Positions 38,501-49,999 of a stretch of DNA of 64,000 nt are shown here, piece after piece; the first letter of the stretch is position 1; each line of letters opens with the position of its first letter. The notes beneath the pieces were generated by a model that did no database searches, was not told where the DNA came from, and saw nothing but the letters and a program-made list of their open reading frames with translations. This DNA comes from Chamaecrista fasciculata (taxonomy: Eukaryota; Streptophyta; Magnoliopsida; Fabales; Fabaceae): NCBI GenBank assembly GCA_003254925.1, contig QANZ01026932.1, forward strand, positions 206,085 through 270,084, written 5' to 3'. The translations under genes were made by a program, and so were the position numbers.

Positions 38501-41500
38501 GCTCCTTTTCTACCTGCCACAATTTAGAAAAAGCCAAATGGGGGAACAACCATGACAGGCGTAACTTAAATGAAACAAAATAATAAGTTTGCAACAGGAA
38601 AATCCAAAGGAAAAAAAGGCATAAGTTAGCCAACTTATCATGCATATGGTGGTCATTCATAACATTTGCATCAAAACTATAAGATTGATTAATATTAATA
38701 CAATCTTAGTATTTTTTTTTTTATGGAATACAATCTAAATATTTCCTTTTGTTGATAGTGTGTCCACTTTGTGCTCACATCCCTAACTTTACCAAAACAT
38801 GAGGCTACGAAAATAGCAAGCAATCCTGCAGGAAAGGAGAGGCTTAGAAACTTTCACCAATATTAATATGTGCAATCATTTACCTGTTTTACTGTCTTGG
38901 AAACTCCTAGAACTGACTGGACGTACAAGTCAGAGAACATCCTATCTCTGCAAGTAAAAGCATCTTGGATTGTGTTATCTGCATCTAATCTTGCATCTTC
39001 CAGCTTATGGACATTGAGATCCGCTTTGGAACCTTCAGTGAATCCTTCAACATGAAGATTTCTGTCATGCAAACCACCTGTACTTGAGCTAGTGTTCTGA
39101 TTAAATGGCCATGTAGATGAGAAATTCCCAGGACAAAAGCTAGGGAGAGATGATGACCATGAATTATAGGAACTCCTTGACAACTGAGGAAAACCTGAAT
39201 CATAAAAAGAAAAAAGATGACCTCTCCCGAACTCCAAAGGAAGTTTCCAGAGTACACTGACACAGTAACCAATGAAGTAGATAACTCAGACTCCAAGAGA
39301 AGTTCTCACAATAAACTAAAGATACTAAAAACTGCAGAACCCTTCAAAAAAAGGATAAAAATTGATTATTAAGTTAATGATGGATACAATTATGTGGAAG
39401 AGAATTACAAAAGTTCACTAATATTAGACTGAACATTATTGCAAACTTTTTTAAGGTCCATAGAAACCACGGAATAGGGGATCTACTTTGAATGAATTCA
39501 TCCTAAATCACAAGCAATTTACCATTGGCTTCATGTGCGAGCAAAGGTGGACTGTGAGGCAGCAAACTGCCAATAGGTTGAGTGTGTGAAGAGCTTTGAT
39601 GACCACTTGCAGAGTCCACATCCTCATACTCTGGAGATAGTGCTCTTCCATTCCAATCAACTCTATTTGCACTTGATGCATAAGATGTTTGGGCTAAGGA
39701 AATAGGTGAATTTACTTGTGCAGAACTACCCTGAGGGCTACCAACCAAGGGTACTGAGTTTACAGGGAAATGGGAAATGGCCGCCTTGTAGCCCTGTAAA
39801 GCATTATCATGAACAGAACATAAGGCTACCTAACATGCCATACAAGAAAATTAGAAAAACCACAGTCAAGACAAAGATCCATTTATGGGTAAAAAAAATA
39901 TGTTTTTGTAATTGGTCATAGCATGTGATACAGCTCATTAAGAACAGAGTTCAAAAGAAAGCTAACGGCAAGAAATACCCAATGTTGTTTTTAACATCAG
40001 CCAAACTAACTAGGTTATCAATTTCAATAAAAGAGCATTGTACCAGATAACTGTTAATAATATCCAAGAAAAATGCTATAGAGTAAGACATGCTATACCT
40101 CTTTAACTTCTCGGTAATGAACAAGGACAATGTGCTCCAACTTCCTGCAGACCAAAACAATATCAAAGTTGCCAACTAGAAAGTTAAATACCAGCCAAAA
40201 GCTATTTTACTATCTCATTAAATTCTTAAATAAAATAAAGTGTTTTCATGGTTTGTAGATTTAAAAAGTTAGGATTATATTATTGCTTAAGCTTAACCAA
40301 TATTACAATACTACCAATTACAGAAGTAATGTAAGCAACATATTGAATACTTACTTCAAATTATAAAGCAGGCATTAAGAATTCTAAAATCAAGTCAAAT
40401 AAACTCACTCATCAAGCATCCAATAACTTCGCCGCTGGAAGTTCTCATTATCCTCCCCATGAGCATAGTAACAATGCAGGACATCCACACTGCCAGCCTA
40501 ACCAAAACAATAGAACAATCAATTAGGTAGCTCATGGGACCAGGTTAGAAAAGAAAGAAGCTAGAGCTAGGGGGGAGGCATTACACAGATATGTGGAAAT
40601 CATAAAGTATACCCCAATTGCCTAGAATTACATAATGGTATAAAGTAGACAAAATCAAATATAAATCAAATATTGCTTGTCAAGGAAATTAAAGAGCCAT
40701 AGCCTTTCATGAACGACATATGTATAAAACCACAAATGTGCTTCCTAACTAATTAACTTGGTCTTGTATGACGAAGGATGAGAACATAAAGATGGATGAT
40801 TACATGAGGTAATTCCAATTTCAAAATAACACTATGACCATATCATAGGTTCATAAAAACAATGATGTAAAAAGTGAAACTTACTAATAATAAAAGAACA
40901 GCACACCTTCAACTTTTCATGAGCTTCTTTCACAGTCTTCCCATCTTTTTTCTTCCTCCACCGGTGACCGTCTTTGCGAAAATAACGAAGAGCTTTTCGG
41001 TCAAACAAGAACAGAGATCCAGCTGCGAAAAGATAGCAAATAATGGCTCTATATTAGTGTTATATCTTTATACCAGAGATATGAAATGTATTTGGCAGAA
41101 GATATAAAGGTTTACTGAATCCCTCTAGGTCTTGGCTTTTGCTTTGAAGTTTCTCTATTAACCCACATGGAAATTCAAAAAAAAAAAAAGAAAGAGTACA
41201 AATCGCAAATAACAAAGTGCATTGTGAAGGGACCATGGACTTGAGCCCCTGTGTGCTAGTCCCCGTATTTGAGAATTCAAGCCTTAGTTAAGGCAAAATG
41301 TCTTTCCACCGCAGGAGGATAATATCAAACTCAACAACAACAAAAAAAAGTGTGTTGAGATTCGGGGAAAGTAAACCATTTATGAAAGACCAAGAAAAAA
41401 GAAAAAGACAAGAAATACCTGGAGGTCTAACGGGTGGATCTGGTGTTAATTGAAACTTCTGATAATTGCGAAGTATTTCGCATATTTCAGGGGGCCGAAG

Positions 41501-42093
41501 CCAACGGCGCCCTGCTTCTTGTAGTATCTCATCAAGGTCTATAACATTTTAACAATGATAGGGAGGGTATAAGACATTATCGCTTACAAAGCTAAAAATC
41601 TAACTAGTGTATCAGAATAGTGAGTGAAACTTGATACGTACTCAAATAAGTCAATCATACTAAACAAAAATATGACTGAAATTGCATTCATTCATTTGAT
41701 ACATTACTCACTTAGCCAGTAATACATGATTCCTGAGTCTTGACAATTAAACAAGATCACTGACCCTAGTCAATCACACGAATGATTATTACCATGCAAT
41801 AAAGAGAAAAGACATAAAGAAAATGACAACTCCCTTGTGCTGTACTGTCAAAAACAATGAAGAAACAAATGACACTAACAACATGCAGAAAGGAAAATGC
41901 CACCAAAACCTCAAATGAAATTACCAAGGAAATGAAATTCAAAAAGCAATATCCAAACAGAAATATATCAATCGCAGAGAATTAGCGGCAATGAACAACG
42001 ACAAACGGCATTGAGGCGCAACTATAAGAATGAAAAAGACATTAAAACCTGACCTAATTGTTTAGTTAGAATGTATCTTCTGCTTTCAGCCAT
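35599..42093 (-). CDS. CAMTA calmodulin-binding transcription activator (CAMTA1/2/3 clade)
   Basis: Calcium/calmodulin-responsive transcription factor that binds CGCG boxes; CAMTA3/SR1 relatives act in cold response and repress salicylate immunity. Exons on the minus strand: 42093-42054, 41538-41419, 41022-40907, 40497-40409, 40144-40099, 39793-39523, 39194-38884, 38513-38112, 37989-37307, 36924-36351, 36111-35803 and a short terminal exon 35622-35599; about 994-997 residues. The first ATG gives MAESRRYILTKQL. The CG-1 DNA-binding domain follows (RRWLRPPEICEILRNYQKF, DGKTVKEAHEKLKAGSVDV). A TIG domain begins about residue 466 (VLIVGTFLGSKK), ankyrin repeats lie about 640-750 (GRTGLHWASYFGR), and IQ motifs about 800-900. 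The calmodulin-binding helix AILRWRRKGAGLRGFR is intact. A 9-base microexon (AGGCATAAG, about 35729-35737) may lie before the last exon. The N-terminus is closer to CAMTA1-3 than CAMTA4-6. Confidence 0.93.
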
Positions 42094-42332
42094 TAGCCAC
42101 CAATAATTTAGCGATAAAAAGAATCCGCATAGCAGAGGAAGGTTCCAGATGAAAAATGAAAGCAGAACGAAGAAGAGAAATGAACACAATCGAAAGGAAA
42201 AATAAAATAGAAACCCTAAGAGCAATTTGGTAAGGGTTTTTTTGGCAGAATAAGGTGGTTTTAAAAGGAAGAAGGAAGAGAACGAGGTGAAAACAGAAAA
42301 GGAAAACACATAGAAGAAGGAAGGCGAGAGAG

Positions 42333-42471
42333 GCGCGTGCGAAGCACGTGAGAGAGAGGCGCGTGAAGTCAAAGTCCAAAGTTTGCGTTCACACTTTGCA
42401 TGGCTTGCTTTGTCCGACGTGGCAGCCGTTGCTTTCGAAGGAAGACAGCGATTGTCTGCGTTAACGCGCGT
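42333..42471 (-). promoter_or_regulatory. CGCG boxes and ACGT elements in the CAMTA promoter
   Basis: VCGCGB-type sites, the sequence CAMTA proteins bind, occur as GCGCGT at 42333-42338, GCGCGT at 42359-42364 and ACGCGCGT at 42464-42471. A G-box CACGTG lies at 42345-42350 and GACGTGGC at 42416-42423. All lie 240-380 bases upstream of the CAMTA ATG. Sites are seen; autoregulation is inferred. Confidence 0.5.
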
Positions 42472-42583
42472 TGCGGTCTTAGATATGACTCAGACAGTTC
42501 GTAAAAGGAAATTGAATAATATTCGCTTTTCACCTTTTTAAAGTTTTTATGCCATAAAATATTTTTCCTTTCCTTTTAAAAAA

Positions 42584-42837
42584 GAGCAAACCCCCTTTTT
42601 GGTCCTCAATTGTTACTGAGTCGAGGAATCGGTCCCTCAATTGTGGGAAACTACAACTCAGTCCCTCAATTGTACAATCCCGTTTACGTTTTGGTCCCTC
42701 ATGTCTGGTCCGTTAGTGATAGAGGTGTTAAGTGATGACGTGTCACCGTTATCTGCTTAGGTGGCCGTTAAATACTTAGTTGAGAGACCAAATCCTCGAC
42801 TCAGTAACAATTGAGGGACCAAAAAGGGGGTTTGCTC
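42584..42837. mobile_element. Foldback MITE, 254 bp
   Basis: Terminal inverted repeats of about 40 bases: GAGCAAACCCCCTTTTTGGT at the left matches the inverse of ACCAAAAAGGGGGTTTGCTC at the right, continuing through CTCAATTGTTACTGAGTCGA. The middle is CAATTGTGGGAAAC-type sequence without coding capacity. I found no clear target duplication. Confidence 0.75.
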
Positions 42838-43054
42838 AAATTAGTATCCAACTCATTTCCACTTGACACCTCATTAAAACTACTCTCTTGCAATTTGGTC
42901 CCAAAACCCCTAAATCCCCTAAAACTTTTTTTTAATCCTCTTATTCATCTGTTTCATCTTCTTCATTCATTTTAGTCCCAAATGCTAAAAATAAAATTGT
43001 AAAGTATCCCAAAACCCTTCTAAACATTCCAATTTAGTCCTTAAATGTATTAAA

Positions 43055-43275
43055 AACCCTAAAACTTAAGCCCCAAACTCTAAACCCTAAAACCCTAAAC
43101 CCTAAAACCCTAAATTCCTAAAATTGTCAAGTGTCCCAAAAAATCTTCCAAACATTCCAATTTAGTCCTTAAAAGTATTAAAAACCCTAAAATCCTAAAA
43201 CCCTAAACTCTAAAACCCTAAACCCTAAAATCTAAAACCCTAAACCCCTAAACCCTAAATCCTAAACCCCTAAAA
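43055..43275. repeat. Interstitial telomere-like (CCCTAAA) repeats
   Basis: Imperfect runs of CCCTAAA and CCCTAAAA, the Arabidopsis-type plant telomere unit, at 43055-43120 and 43195-43275. Between them, a block with ACATTCCAATTTAGTCCTTA repeats one found about 130 bases earlier, so the array is part of a local duplication. It is degenerate and not a chromosome end. Confidence 0.7.
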
Positions 43276-43872
43276 AAACTACTCTCTTGCAATTTGGTCC
43301 CTAAATCCTACTTTCCTCTTCATCATCTTCATCTTTCATCATCTTAATCTTCTCATCCACTCCAAACCCCAAACCACAAAACCCTAAAACTACACAACCA
43401 GAAATCACCAAAGATTACACAAGTTTCATCAATTCATCAATTCTTGATTAAAAAAAATTAGTTCATCATCAGTTCATATCATCATCATCATCATTCATCA
43501 GTTCATCATCCAAAAATTGAAAAAAATCAGTTCATCATCAGTTCATATCATCATCATCATCATCATCATTCATCAGCCGAAAAGCTCTCGTGGCAGCGAA
43601 GGAAGGAATCGAGAAGCTTAGAGACTCATGAGAGAGAAAGCAAGTCGCGACAGAGTGAACATGTGGCGTCGTTGAGCTTTCCATGGAGTGAACCTGATGG
43701 TCGCGACAGAGACTCAAAAGCGAACGGTCGAAATTGGTAAACGACGACGGCGACGACGAGTTTTCATCATCAGTCGCATGCATTCTCTCGGAATTTCTTC
43801 AAAATCGAAAGAAACCCCAAACTTTCTCCCCCAATTCGAATTCGAACCCTAAGAAATGAATGAATGTATCTC
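43276..43872. other. Low-complexity region before the large gap
   Basis: ATC/TCA trinucleotide runs (43475-43570), then GC-richer sequence. A minus-strand frame, HATDDENSSSPSSFTN, resembles no family known to me. This may be the edge of a gene or element hidden by the gap. Confidence 0.4.
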
Positions 43873-44818
43873 NNNNNNNNNNNNNNNNNNNNNNNNNNNN
43901 NNNNNNNNNNNNNNNNNNNNNNNNNNNNNNNNNNNNNNNNNNNNNNNNNNNNNNNNNNNNNNNNNNNNNNNNNNNNNNNNNNNNNNNNNNNNNNNNNNNN
44001 NNNNNNNNNNNNNNNNNNNNNNNNNNNNNNNNNNNNNNNNNNNNNNNNNNNNNNNNNNNNNNNNNNNNNNNNNNNNNNNNNNNNNNNNNNNNNNNNNNNN
44101 NNNNNNNNNNNNNNNNNNNNNNNNNNNNNNNNNNNNNNNNNNNNNNNNNNNNNNNNNNNNNNNNNNNNNNNNNNNNNNNNNNNNNNNNNNNNNNNNNNNN
44201 NNNNNNNNNNNNNNNNNNNNNNNNNNNNNNNNNNNNNNNNNNNNNNNNNNNNNNNNNNNNNNNNNNNNNNNNNNNNNNNNNNNNNNNNNNNNNNNNNNNN
44301 NNNNNNNNNNNNNNNNNNNNNNNNNNNNNNNNNNNNNNNNNNNNNNNNNNNNNNNNNNNNNNNNNNNNNNNNNNNNNNNNNNNNNNNNNNNNNNNNNNNN
44401 NNNNNNNNNNNNNNNNNNNNNNNNNNNNNNNNNNNNNNNNNNNNNNNNNNNNNNNNNNNNNNNNNNNNNNNNNNNNNNNNNNNNNNNNNNNNNNNNNNNN
44501 NNNNNNNNNNNNNNNNNNNNNNNNNNNNNNNNNNNNNNNNNNNNNNNNNNNNNNNNNNNNNNNNNNNNNNNNNNNNNNNNNNNNNNNNNNNNNNNNNNNN
44601 NNNNNNNNNNNNNNNNNNNNNNNNNNNNNNNNNNNNNNNNNNNNNNNNNNNNNNNNNNNNNNNNNNNNNNNNNNNNNNNNNNNNNNNNNNNNNNNNNNNN
44701 NNNNNNNNNNNNNNNNNNNNNNNNNNNNNNNNNNNNNNNNNNNNNNNNNNNNNNNNNNNNNNNNNNNNNNNNNNNNNNNNNNNNNNNNNNNNNNNNNNNN
44801 NNNNNNNNNNNNNNNNNN
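43873..44818. other. Assembly gap (946 N)
   Basis: A run of Ns. The long frames spanning it are artefacts. It hides the left end of the MITE that resumes at 44819. Confidence 1.
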
Positions 44819-45190
44819 GTTTGAAACTTGACACTTTGGTACCCTGTGGTATTCTCCATTAACACTTTGGTACCCTTTGGAGCTATTTTGTAATTTTAAC
44901 CATAATAAATTTTACAAAAATTATATATTGACCCCAAAAAAATTTTAAATTTTTCATTTTAGTCCCTATATAATATGTATCCAGGGACCTATTTGTAATT
45001 TTTTGAAATTTTTTTGGGGTCAATATGTAATTTTTGCAAAATTTGTTATGGTTAAAATTACAAAATAGCTCCAAAGGGTACTAAAGTGTTAATGGAGAAT
45101 ACCACAGGGTACCAAAGTGTCAAGTTTCAAACCACATGGTACCAAAGTGAAATAGGGTCAAACCACAGGGTACCAAAGTGTAATTTACCC
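44819..45190. mobile_element. Second copy of the GGTACCAAAGTG foldback MITE, left end in the gap
   Basis: Almost identical to the element at 32813-33232, including CTTTGGTACCCTTTGGAGCT and the right end GTGTAATTTACCC. The few mismatches suggest both copies are young. The left end lies in the N gap, so the target duplication cannot be checked. Confidence 0.9.
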
Positions 45191-46525
45191 AAACAAAAAT
45201 AGGAACCAAAATCAATTTTTCTCTATATTTTAAGATCCAATATAAGATTTTGATCCTAAAAATATGATGGTCAATTAACTATTTTTTAACTTCATTTTTA
45301 TTCATCTTTCAATGAACGTATTCTATTTTATGATTGTGATGACTTATTCGAGATTGGGATAAACAAATTGTTTAATTCGCGCCCTGAAAAATGCAGAAAG
45401 TGGTGGCGTTTTTGGAATAATAAATGGAGAAGTTGATGAATATTTAATTAATAGCTGAATTCCATTTTTCTTTTGTAATTTCTTAGTCAAAAAAGTTGGT
45501 TCCGCAGAATGGGTCTCAATTCTCGAGGATGATTAATCCATCCCTTGATTATGATTATGATTATGATAATTGGCTTTAGACTGAGGGATTATCAACCATT
45601 AGTATACAATCTACAGCTTTTCTATCTTATGTTACAATTTAATATAGTATGGCGAAACAAAGTATATTTTTTTGTTATCACTTGGGTCCTAGAATGAGTT
45701 TTGATTTACACATTTTATACCCACGAGTTCATTCAATTTGATTTTGTTACTTGGTTGCTACTTTCTTTCTTTTTATGAACTTATATTTTTGTGGCATATA
45801 ATAGAAAAAAAAATAAAATGCATTATGATTATTATTCTCTTGTAAGATTGAACTCAAGGAGCCAAAAGCTGTATCCTATACAAGAAATTCAGAGAAGACT
45901 GCGCTTCTCTCCTCAAAATAATTGTATTATATGAGCAAAATTGATCACACGAAATATTATATGAAATATTATATATAATATAATATTAGAATGTGAAATT
46001 TGACATTACCTATTTTTAAAAAGAGTCAATATTTGTTTTAATTATTATTATTTTATGATATTTATTATTTGAAACTTTCCTTTTATGATAATTAAAAATT
46101 ATCTTTATGAGCATTAAAACAATCTAATATATATGTGATTAAATTGTTTTATTGACTCTTTAATGAATTGTTACAAGAAATAATGGTAATTGATTGAATT
46201 TAAAATGTGATGATTATGTCTAACGTCTATGTTAATTTCCTACTTAATATGTATCTCTTTCAACATAAAATAACAAGTTGTATGAAAAAAAAAAAAACTA
46301 AATTTATTATTTTTTTTTTAAAGAAAGTTTAGTTGAGTTGGGTCTCGCCAAGATCAAGGCAGGCTCTATGAAAGTTTAGAGATCACCTACCAACCAAGAT
46401 TGATGAAGCGTACATTGGAAGACTAATAATATCTTTAAACAAAGAAGATATGGGATATAAGCTAGCTAAATTTGAGAAGAAACTAATATAATTTGTTCCA
46501 AAAAATATGAATGAGAAATTTAGGG
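45191..46525. other. AT-rich intergenic region
   Basis: Very AT-rich, with no reading frame or RNA recognised. The last stretch is probably the 3' UTR region of SRP19. Confidence 0.6.
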
Positions 46526-47657
46526 CTATCTCTTCTTTTTTCCACCTTTTGCAGATTTGCCCGATGCAGATGCTGACTCCTGCTGTTTCTTGATCCTTCC
46601 ATGATGTCTGGGTACCATCTCCGCAACACCAAGCATGAGTTGTTTTACTGCAATGCAATGCAATCAACATTGAAAAATAACATTCTAGAATAGTCCTAAT
46701 ATTTATGCAACTAGTTGACAGAACTGCACAAAAATAATTGCATAAATAGTTCCACAGATTCAATGTGAAGGTTTTTAGATATAAATGCCCGCTTTCTTTT
46801 GAAACTTTCTAAGGAAAAGTATTGCCCACTTCCTTTTGAAACTTTGTAAGCCAGGACCTAGGTGTTTAGAGTGAATTAAGGAAGACACAGAACAAAAGCA
46901 AGCAGAAGCATACAGCATGCAAGAATTAAGAGTAGTAATTAAAGTGCTCCTTGTGAAGACCCACTGTTTTTTCATTGCCTTTGCATATTAACCAAGTTGA
47001 GATAAAAACATTACTAATAACCCTGGCAGTAAAACTTAACAAATCACACTCAACAGTTCACACAATCAGTGGCGTACAGCAAAAGAAATAAATAGGCAAA
47101 ACCCCTTTTGTGCCCCTAACGTTTGGAGTCAGTTTTAGTTATAGTTCTAATGTTTGTTTTGTGTCAGTTATGCACCCAATGTGAAACGTTTCTGGCCAAC
47201 GTTAGGGGCACGAAAGGTTTTCGCCAAATAAATATTACTATCTTACTGGATGAAATAGATGGATTATGTAGCGTTCCATCCTCCTTTTTCAGCAATACCC
47301 TCACTCTTCCCCGTTGCATGAAATCACGCGGGTAAGCCTTGTCTGTCTGTGATTGTGAAGGAAAATAACATAATTACACTTCACAGGTAGCACTAATTAA
47401 GAGAGACAGAGAAACAAACAAAAGCATTGGGGATATATAAAGTTCGATAGATACTTCAATTCACATGCTAATTAACAGACCTCTATTGCAAACGGGAGTT
47501 TAAGATTGCTGCAGCAATCACCAATTTCAACACAGGTTGGATTTTCACACGCTTTGCTCCTGTCAATTCGCCTTCCTTCAGCTAAAGTCTTTTCTGAATT
47601 TATGTAAACAGGGTACATCACACTCCACCTCTTTACATTTGGTAATTCTCCCTCCAT
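46526..47657 (-). CDS. SRP19: Signal recognition particle 19 kDa protein (SRP19)
   Basis: RNA-binding subunit of the signal recognition particle: it binds 7SL RNA and orders it for SRP54, in targeting of secretory proteins to the ER. Three exons on the minus strand, 47657-47481, 47346-47247 and 46647-46526, in phase, give 132 residues. Family landmarks are YPVYINSEKTLAEGRRI, ENPTCVEIGDCC, the RNA-contact block YPRDFMQRGRVRVLLKKEDG, VAEMVPRHHGR and a Lys-rich tail GKSAKGGKKKR. A 131-bp MITE lies in intron 2. A noncoding first exon may exist near 48375-48440, where minus-strand GTCGAG|GTAGCAAG looks like a donor; this is inference. Confidence 0.92.
47095..47225. mobile_element. Foldback MITE, 131 bp, perfect 9-bp target duplication, in an SRP19 intron
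   Basis: The ends GGCAAAACCCC and GGTTTTCGCC are inverted partners, with TGCCCCTAACGTT matched by AACGTTAGGGGCA. Perfect flanking repeats AAATAAATA (47086-47094 and 47226-47234). It sits inside SRP19 intron 2 (46648-47246), only 21 bases beyond the donor. Confidence 0.9.
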
Positions 47658-47886
47658 ATTAATTCCTGATCCGAATACGTCAACACTACGATATTCACAC
47701 GGAAAATATCAACCCAGCAATACCTTTAATTTGACACACAAATCTATAAAAATGGATCATAAACTATATCACAACCTTACTTCTCCTTCCTAATTGTGTA
47801 GTCCTGTACAGGAATTCAAGTCAAAGGAAAAGATTTGTAAAAATTATAATCTTTTTCGTTTAGATTTGGATCTATTAGGCTTAAGT

Positions 47887-47964
47887 GCCTATTAGACTTA
47901 GGTTAAATAATCCTGGTGAATCTATGCCTATTAGACTTAGGTTAAATAATCCTGGTGAATCTAG
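47887..47964. repeat. 39-bp tandem duplication
   Basis: The unit GCCTATTAGACTTAGGTTAA... occurs twice in tandem, starting at 47887 and 47926, with no spacer and near-perfect identity. It is in the upstream region of SRP19. Confidence 0.85.
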
Positions 47965-49200
47965 GGTTTGAGATGCTAAACTAGTAGCTACTTGTGTGGA
48001 GGGATGACTTGAGAGGTTAATGTTTGTGTTTATTTATTTTTCTCTATATTTCGCATAACATATATTTGTTTGATCTATGAATAGTTGTTGGGATATATTC
48101 TAAATTCTATCACCAGCAACATAAATTTAAGCAAATATAACTTCCTGAAGTTGGGACGAATTCACCTGTTAACAGCGTAAAAGTGAATTTATCGATTTTC
48201 TAAGAGGATATGCTAATGCTCTCCGAATTTCACTTACAAGAAACAATCAACTTGAAAAAATTATTCCAATAAAAAAGAACAAAGAATAAAGCAACGGACA
48301 GAGTAGATGTAGAAAAGGATTTACCGATCTAATGATCGGTAGAAGTGAGGAAAGGAAAGAGAAGAACTTGCTACCTCGACGTTGCTCTCGTTCTCGATGA
48401 AGTTTCTTTTTTCTTTTGGCCAACTTCTCGATGAAGTTTCTGGGGTCTTGGATTGGAATATACGATTTGATCAAAAAAAATTATGTTAAGGTATACCATG
48501 ATATACTTAAATTTGAATAAGATTTTCATTTTTTTAAAAAATTATGCAATCTAAATTCTAAATCCTATTTTCACGATTATTTTTATATTTGAAAATTTAA
48601 CGTTTAGTCCCTGTATAATATCTATGTATTATAATTTTTCATCTTTTGTAAGTTTAATATCTATAATATTTATTTTTTCTAAGTTTATATTTTATTGACA
48701 TATCTTTTTGGAAGTTTAACCTTTTTATATATTATATTGGTTTACGTATTTTAAGTTTTATTGAAAATCAGATTATTTTTTTTATACAAGAAAATCAGAT
48801 TAATTAAGATAATTAAGAATCTTCTTCTTCCTAAGCTTATTATAAATTTATAATCTGTTTTTTATTTTCATAAATTTTAAATTTGTATTTAAAAAATTTG
48901 ACAAAATTTAATTGTGGTTCTTGATTTTTTTAAAGTCCATAAATCTTATTAAATAATTTAAGATTTTAGAAAAAAGATATTATTATTTTTTAAGTTCAAA
49001 AAACATAAATAGAAGTTTAATTTTTGGTACTATATAATATGTATCTATAATATTATGTAATCTTTAAGTCATATTTTCATGAATATATTTATATTTGGAA
49101 TTGTTTAATTAGATTATATATCAAGTTTTAAAATACCAGGTCTGGTAGTAAAAAAAAATTGAAATATTATGTGACCTATTATGAAAAACAAGATCTTTTA

Positions 49201-49473
49201 TGTTAGAAATAGGAGAAAGAAATTGGATAAGAGGTGAGTATTTTTCTGAATTTTCTCCCGATATTCAAATTACTTGGCTTACCAAATATATGAGGGTATT
49301 TATAGACTTATACCAATGACTAAATTCAAATACCTATTAACTTTCTATACATGAATCACATTAATTTAGATACGTGAATCTCAAAATTCTAAATGCATTC
49401 ACCAAATTAAAGACACCACTTAATTCTAGACACCCCTTATTTAAACAGATTATTTAATTTCATATTATTAACA
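49201..49473 (-). mobile_element. Small solo LTR, 273 bp
   Basis: Starts TGTTAGAAATAGG and ends TATTATTAACA, with short inverted TGTTA/TAACA ends. A 5-bp target duplication TTTTA flanks it (49196-49200 and 49474-49478). On the minus strand a TATA-like TCTATAAATACCC near 49294-49307 suggests that orientation. The size fits a TRIM or small Copia LTR. There is no interior, so it is a solo LTR. Confidence 0.7.
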
Positions 49474-49999
49474 TTTTAAAGATTTCTTTTCTTTAGAATA
49501 AAAACTGTTCAAGTCATTAATTCCAAAATTTTGATTATGGACTTTTTGGAACACAAATATATAGCAATTGGATCACAGTGCCATCTAGTTTTGTAACATT
49601 TGCTGATTTGCATATATTGTTCCTCTTGGAGAAGCAATCGTCCATACAAAGAATAACAGACACATGATAGATCCTTGTTCAAACGTTGGTAATAATTATG
49701 TAGAACCTTTTTGCTTGTAGTTATGATGAAAGCATAGAATGGATTCCTCCTTCCTTGAAGGGAAACATTAGCAATAGTTTTCAAGGAAAGCAAAAGCAAG
49801 CAAGCACATCTTTATGTGTATAAGTAATAGCTTTTCAAATAATGGCCTAGAAAGTGACAAGAAAAAGTACTTGAACTATTATGTCTCTCATCATGGAAGT
49901 TGAAGATGGTCTCTATATATGTCTCTTTCTCTCTAAGTTTCTGTTTTTGATTATGCTTGCACTTCATTATGTATTGATTAATTAACTGCTTGTATGCAG

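Larger units (their letters stand above)
47658..49999. other. Intergenic region upstream of SRP19 and the TRAF-like gene
   Basis: Divergent upstream region for both genes, mostly AT-rich. Besides the tandem duplication and solo LTR listed separately, no gene is recognised. The missing first exon of the TRAF-like gene should lie in its right part. Confidence 0.55.

Noticed and set aside
42022-42379. Frames of 116 and 97 residues upstream of CAMTA
   Set aside because: They start at non-ATG codons and cover the CAMTA leader; the first real ATG is MAESRRY at 42093.
43538-43783. 81-residue minus-strand frame with a poly-Asp end
   Set aside because: The Asp run comes from an ATC microsatellite and the rest matches no known family.
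43770-44865. Five long frames across the 946-N gap
   Set aside because: Nearly all residues are unknown; artefacts of the gap.
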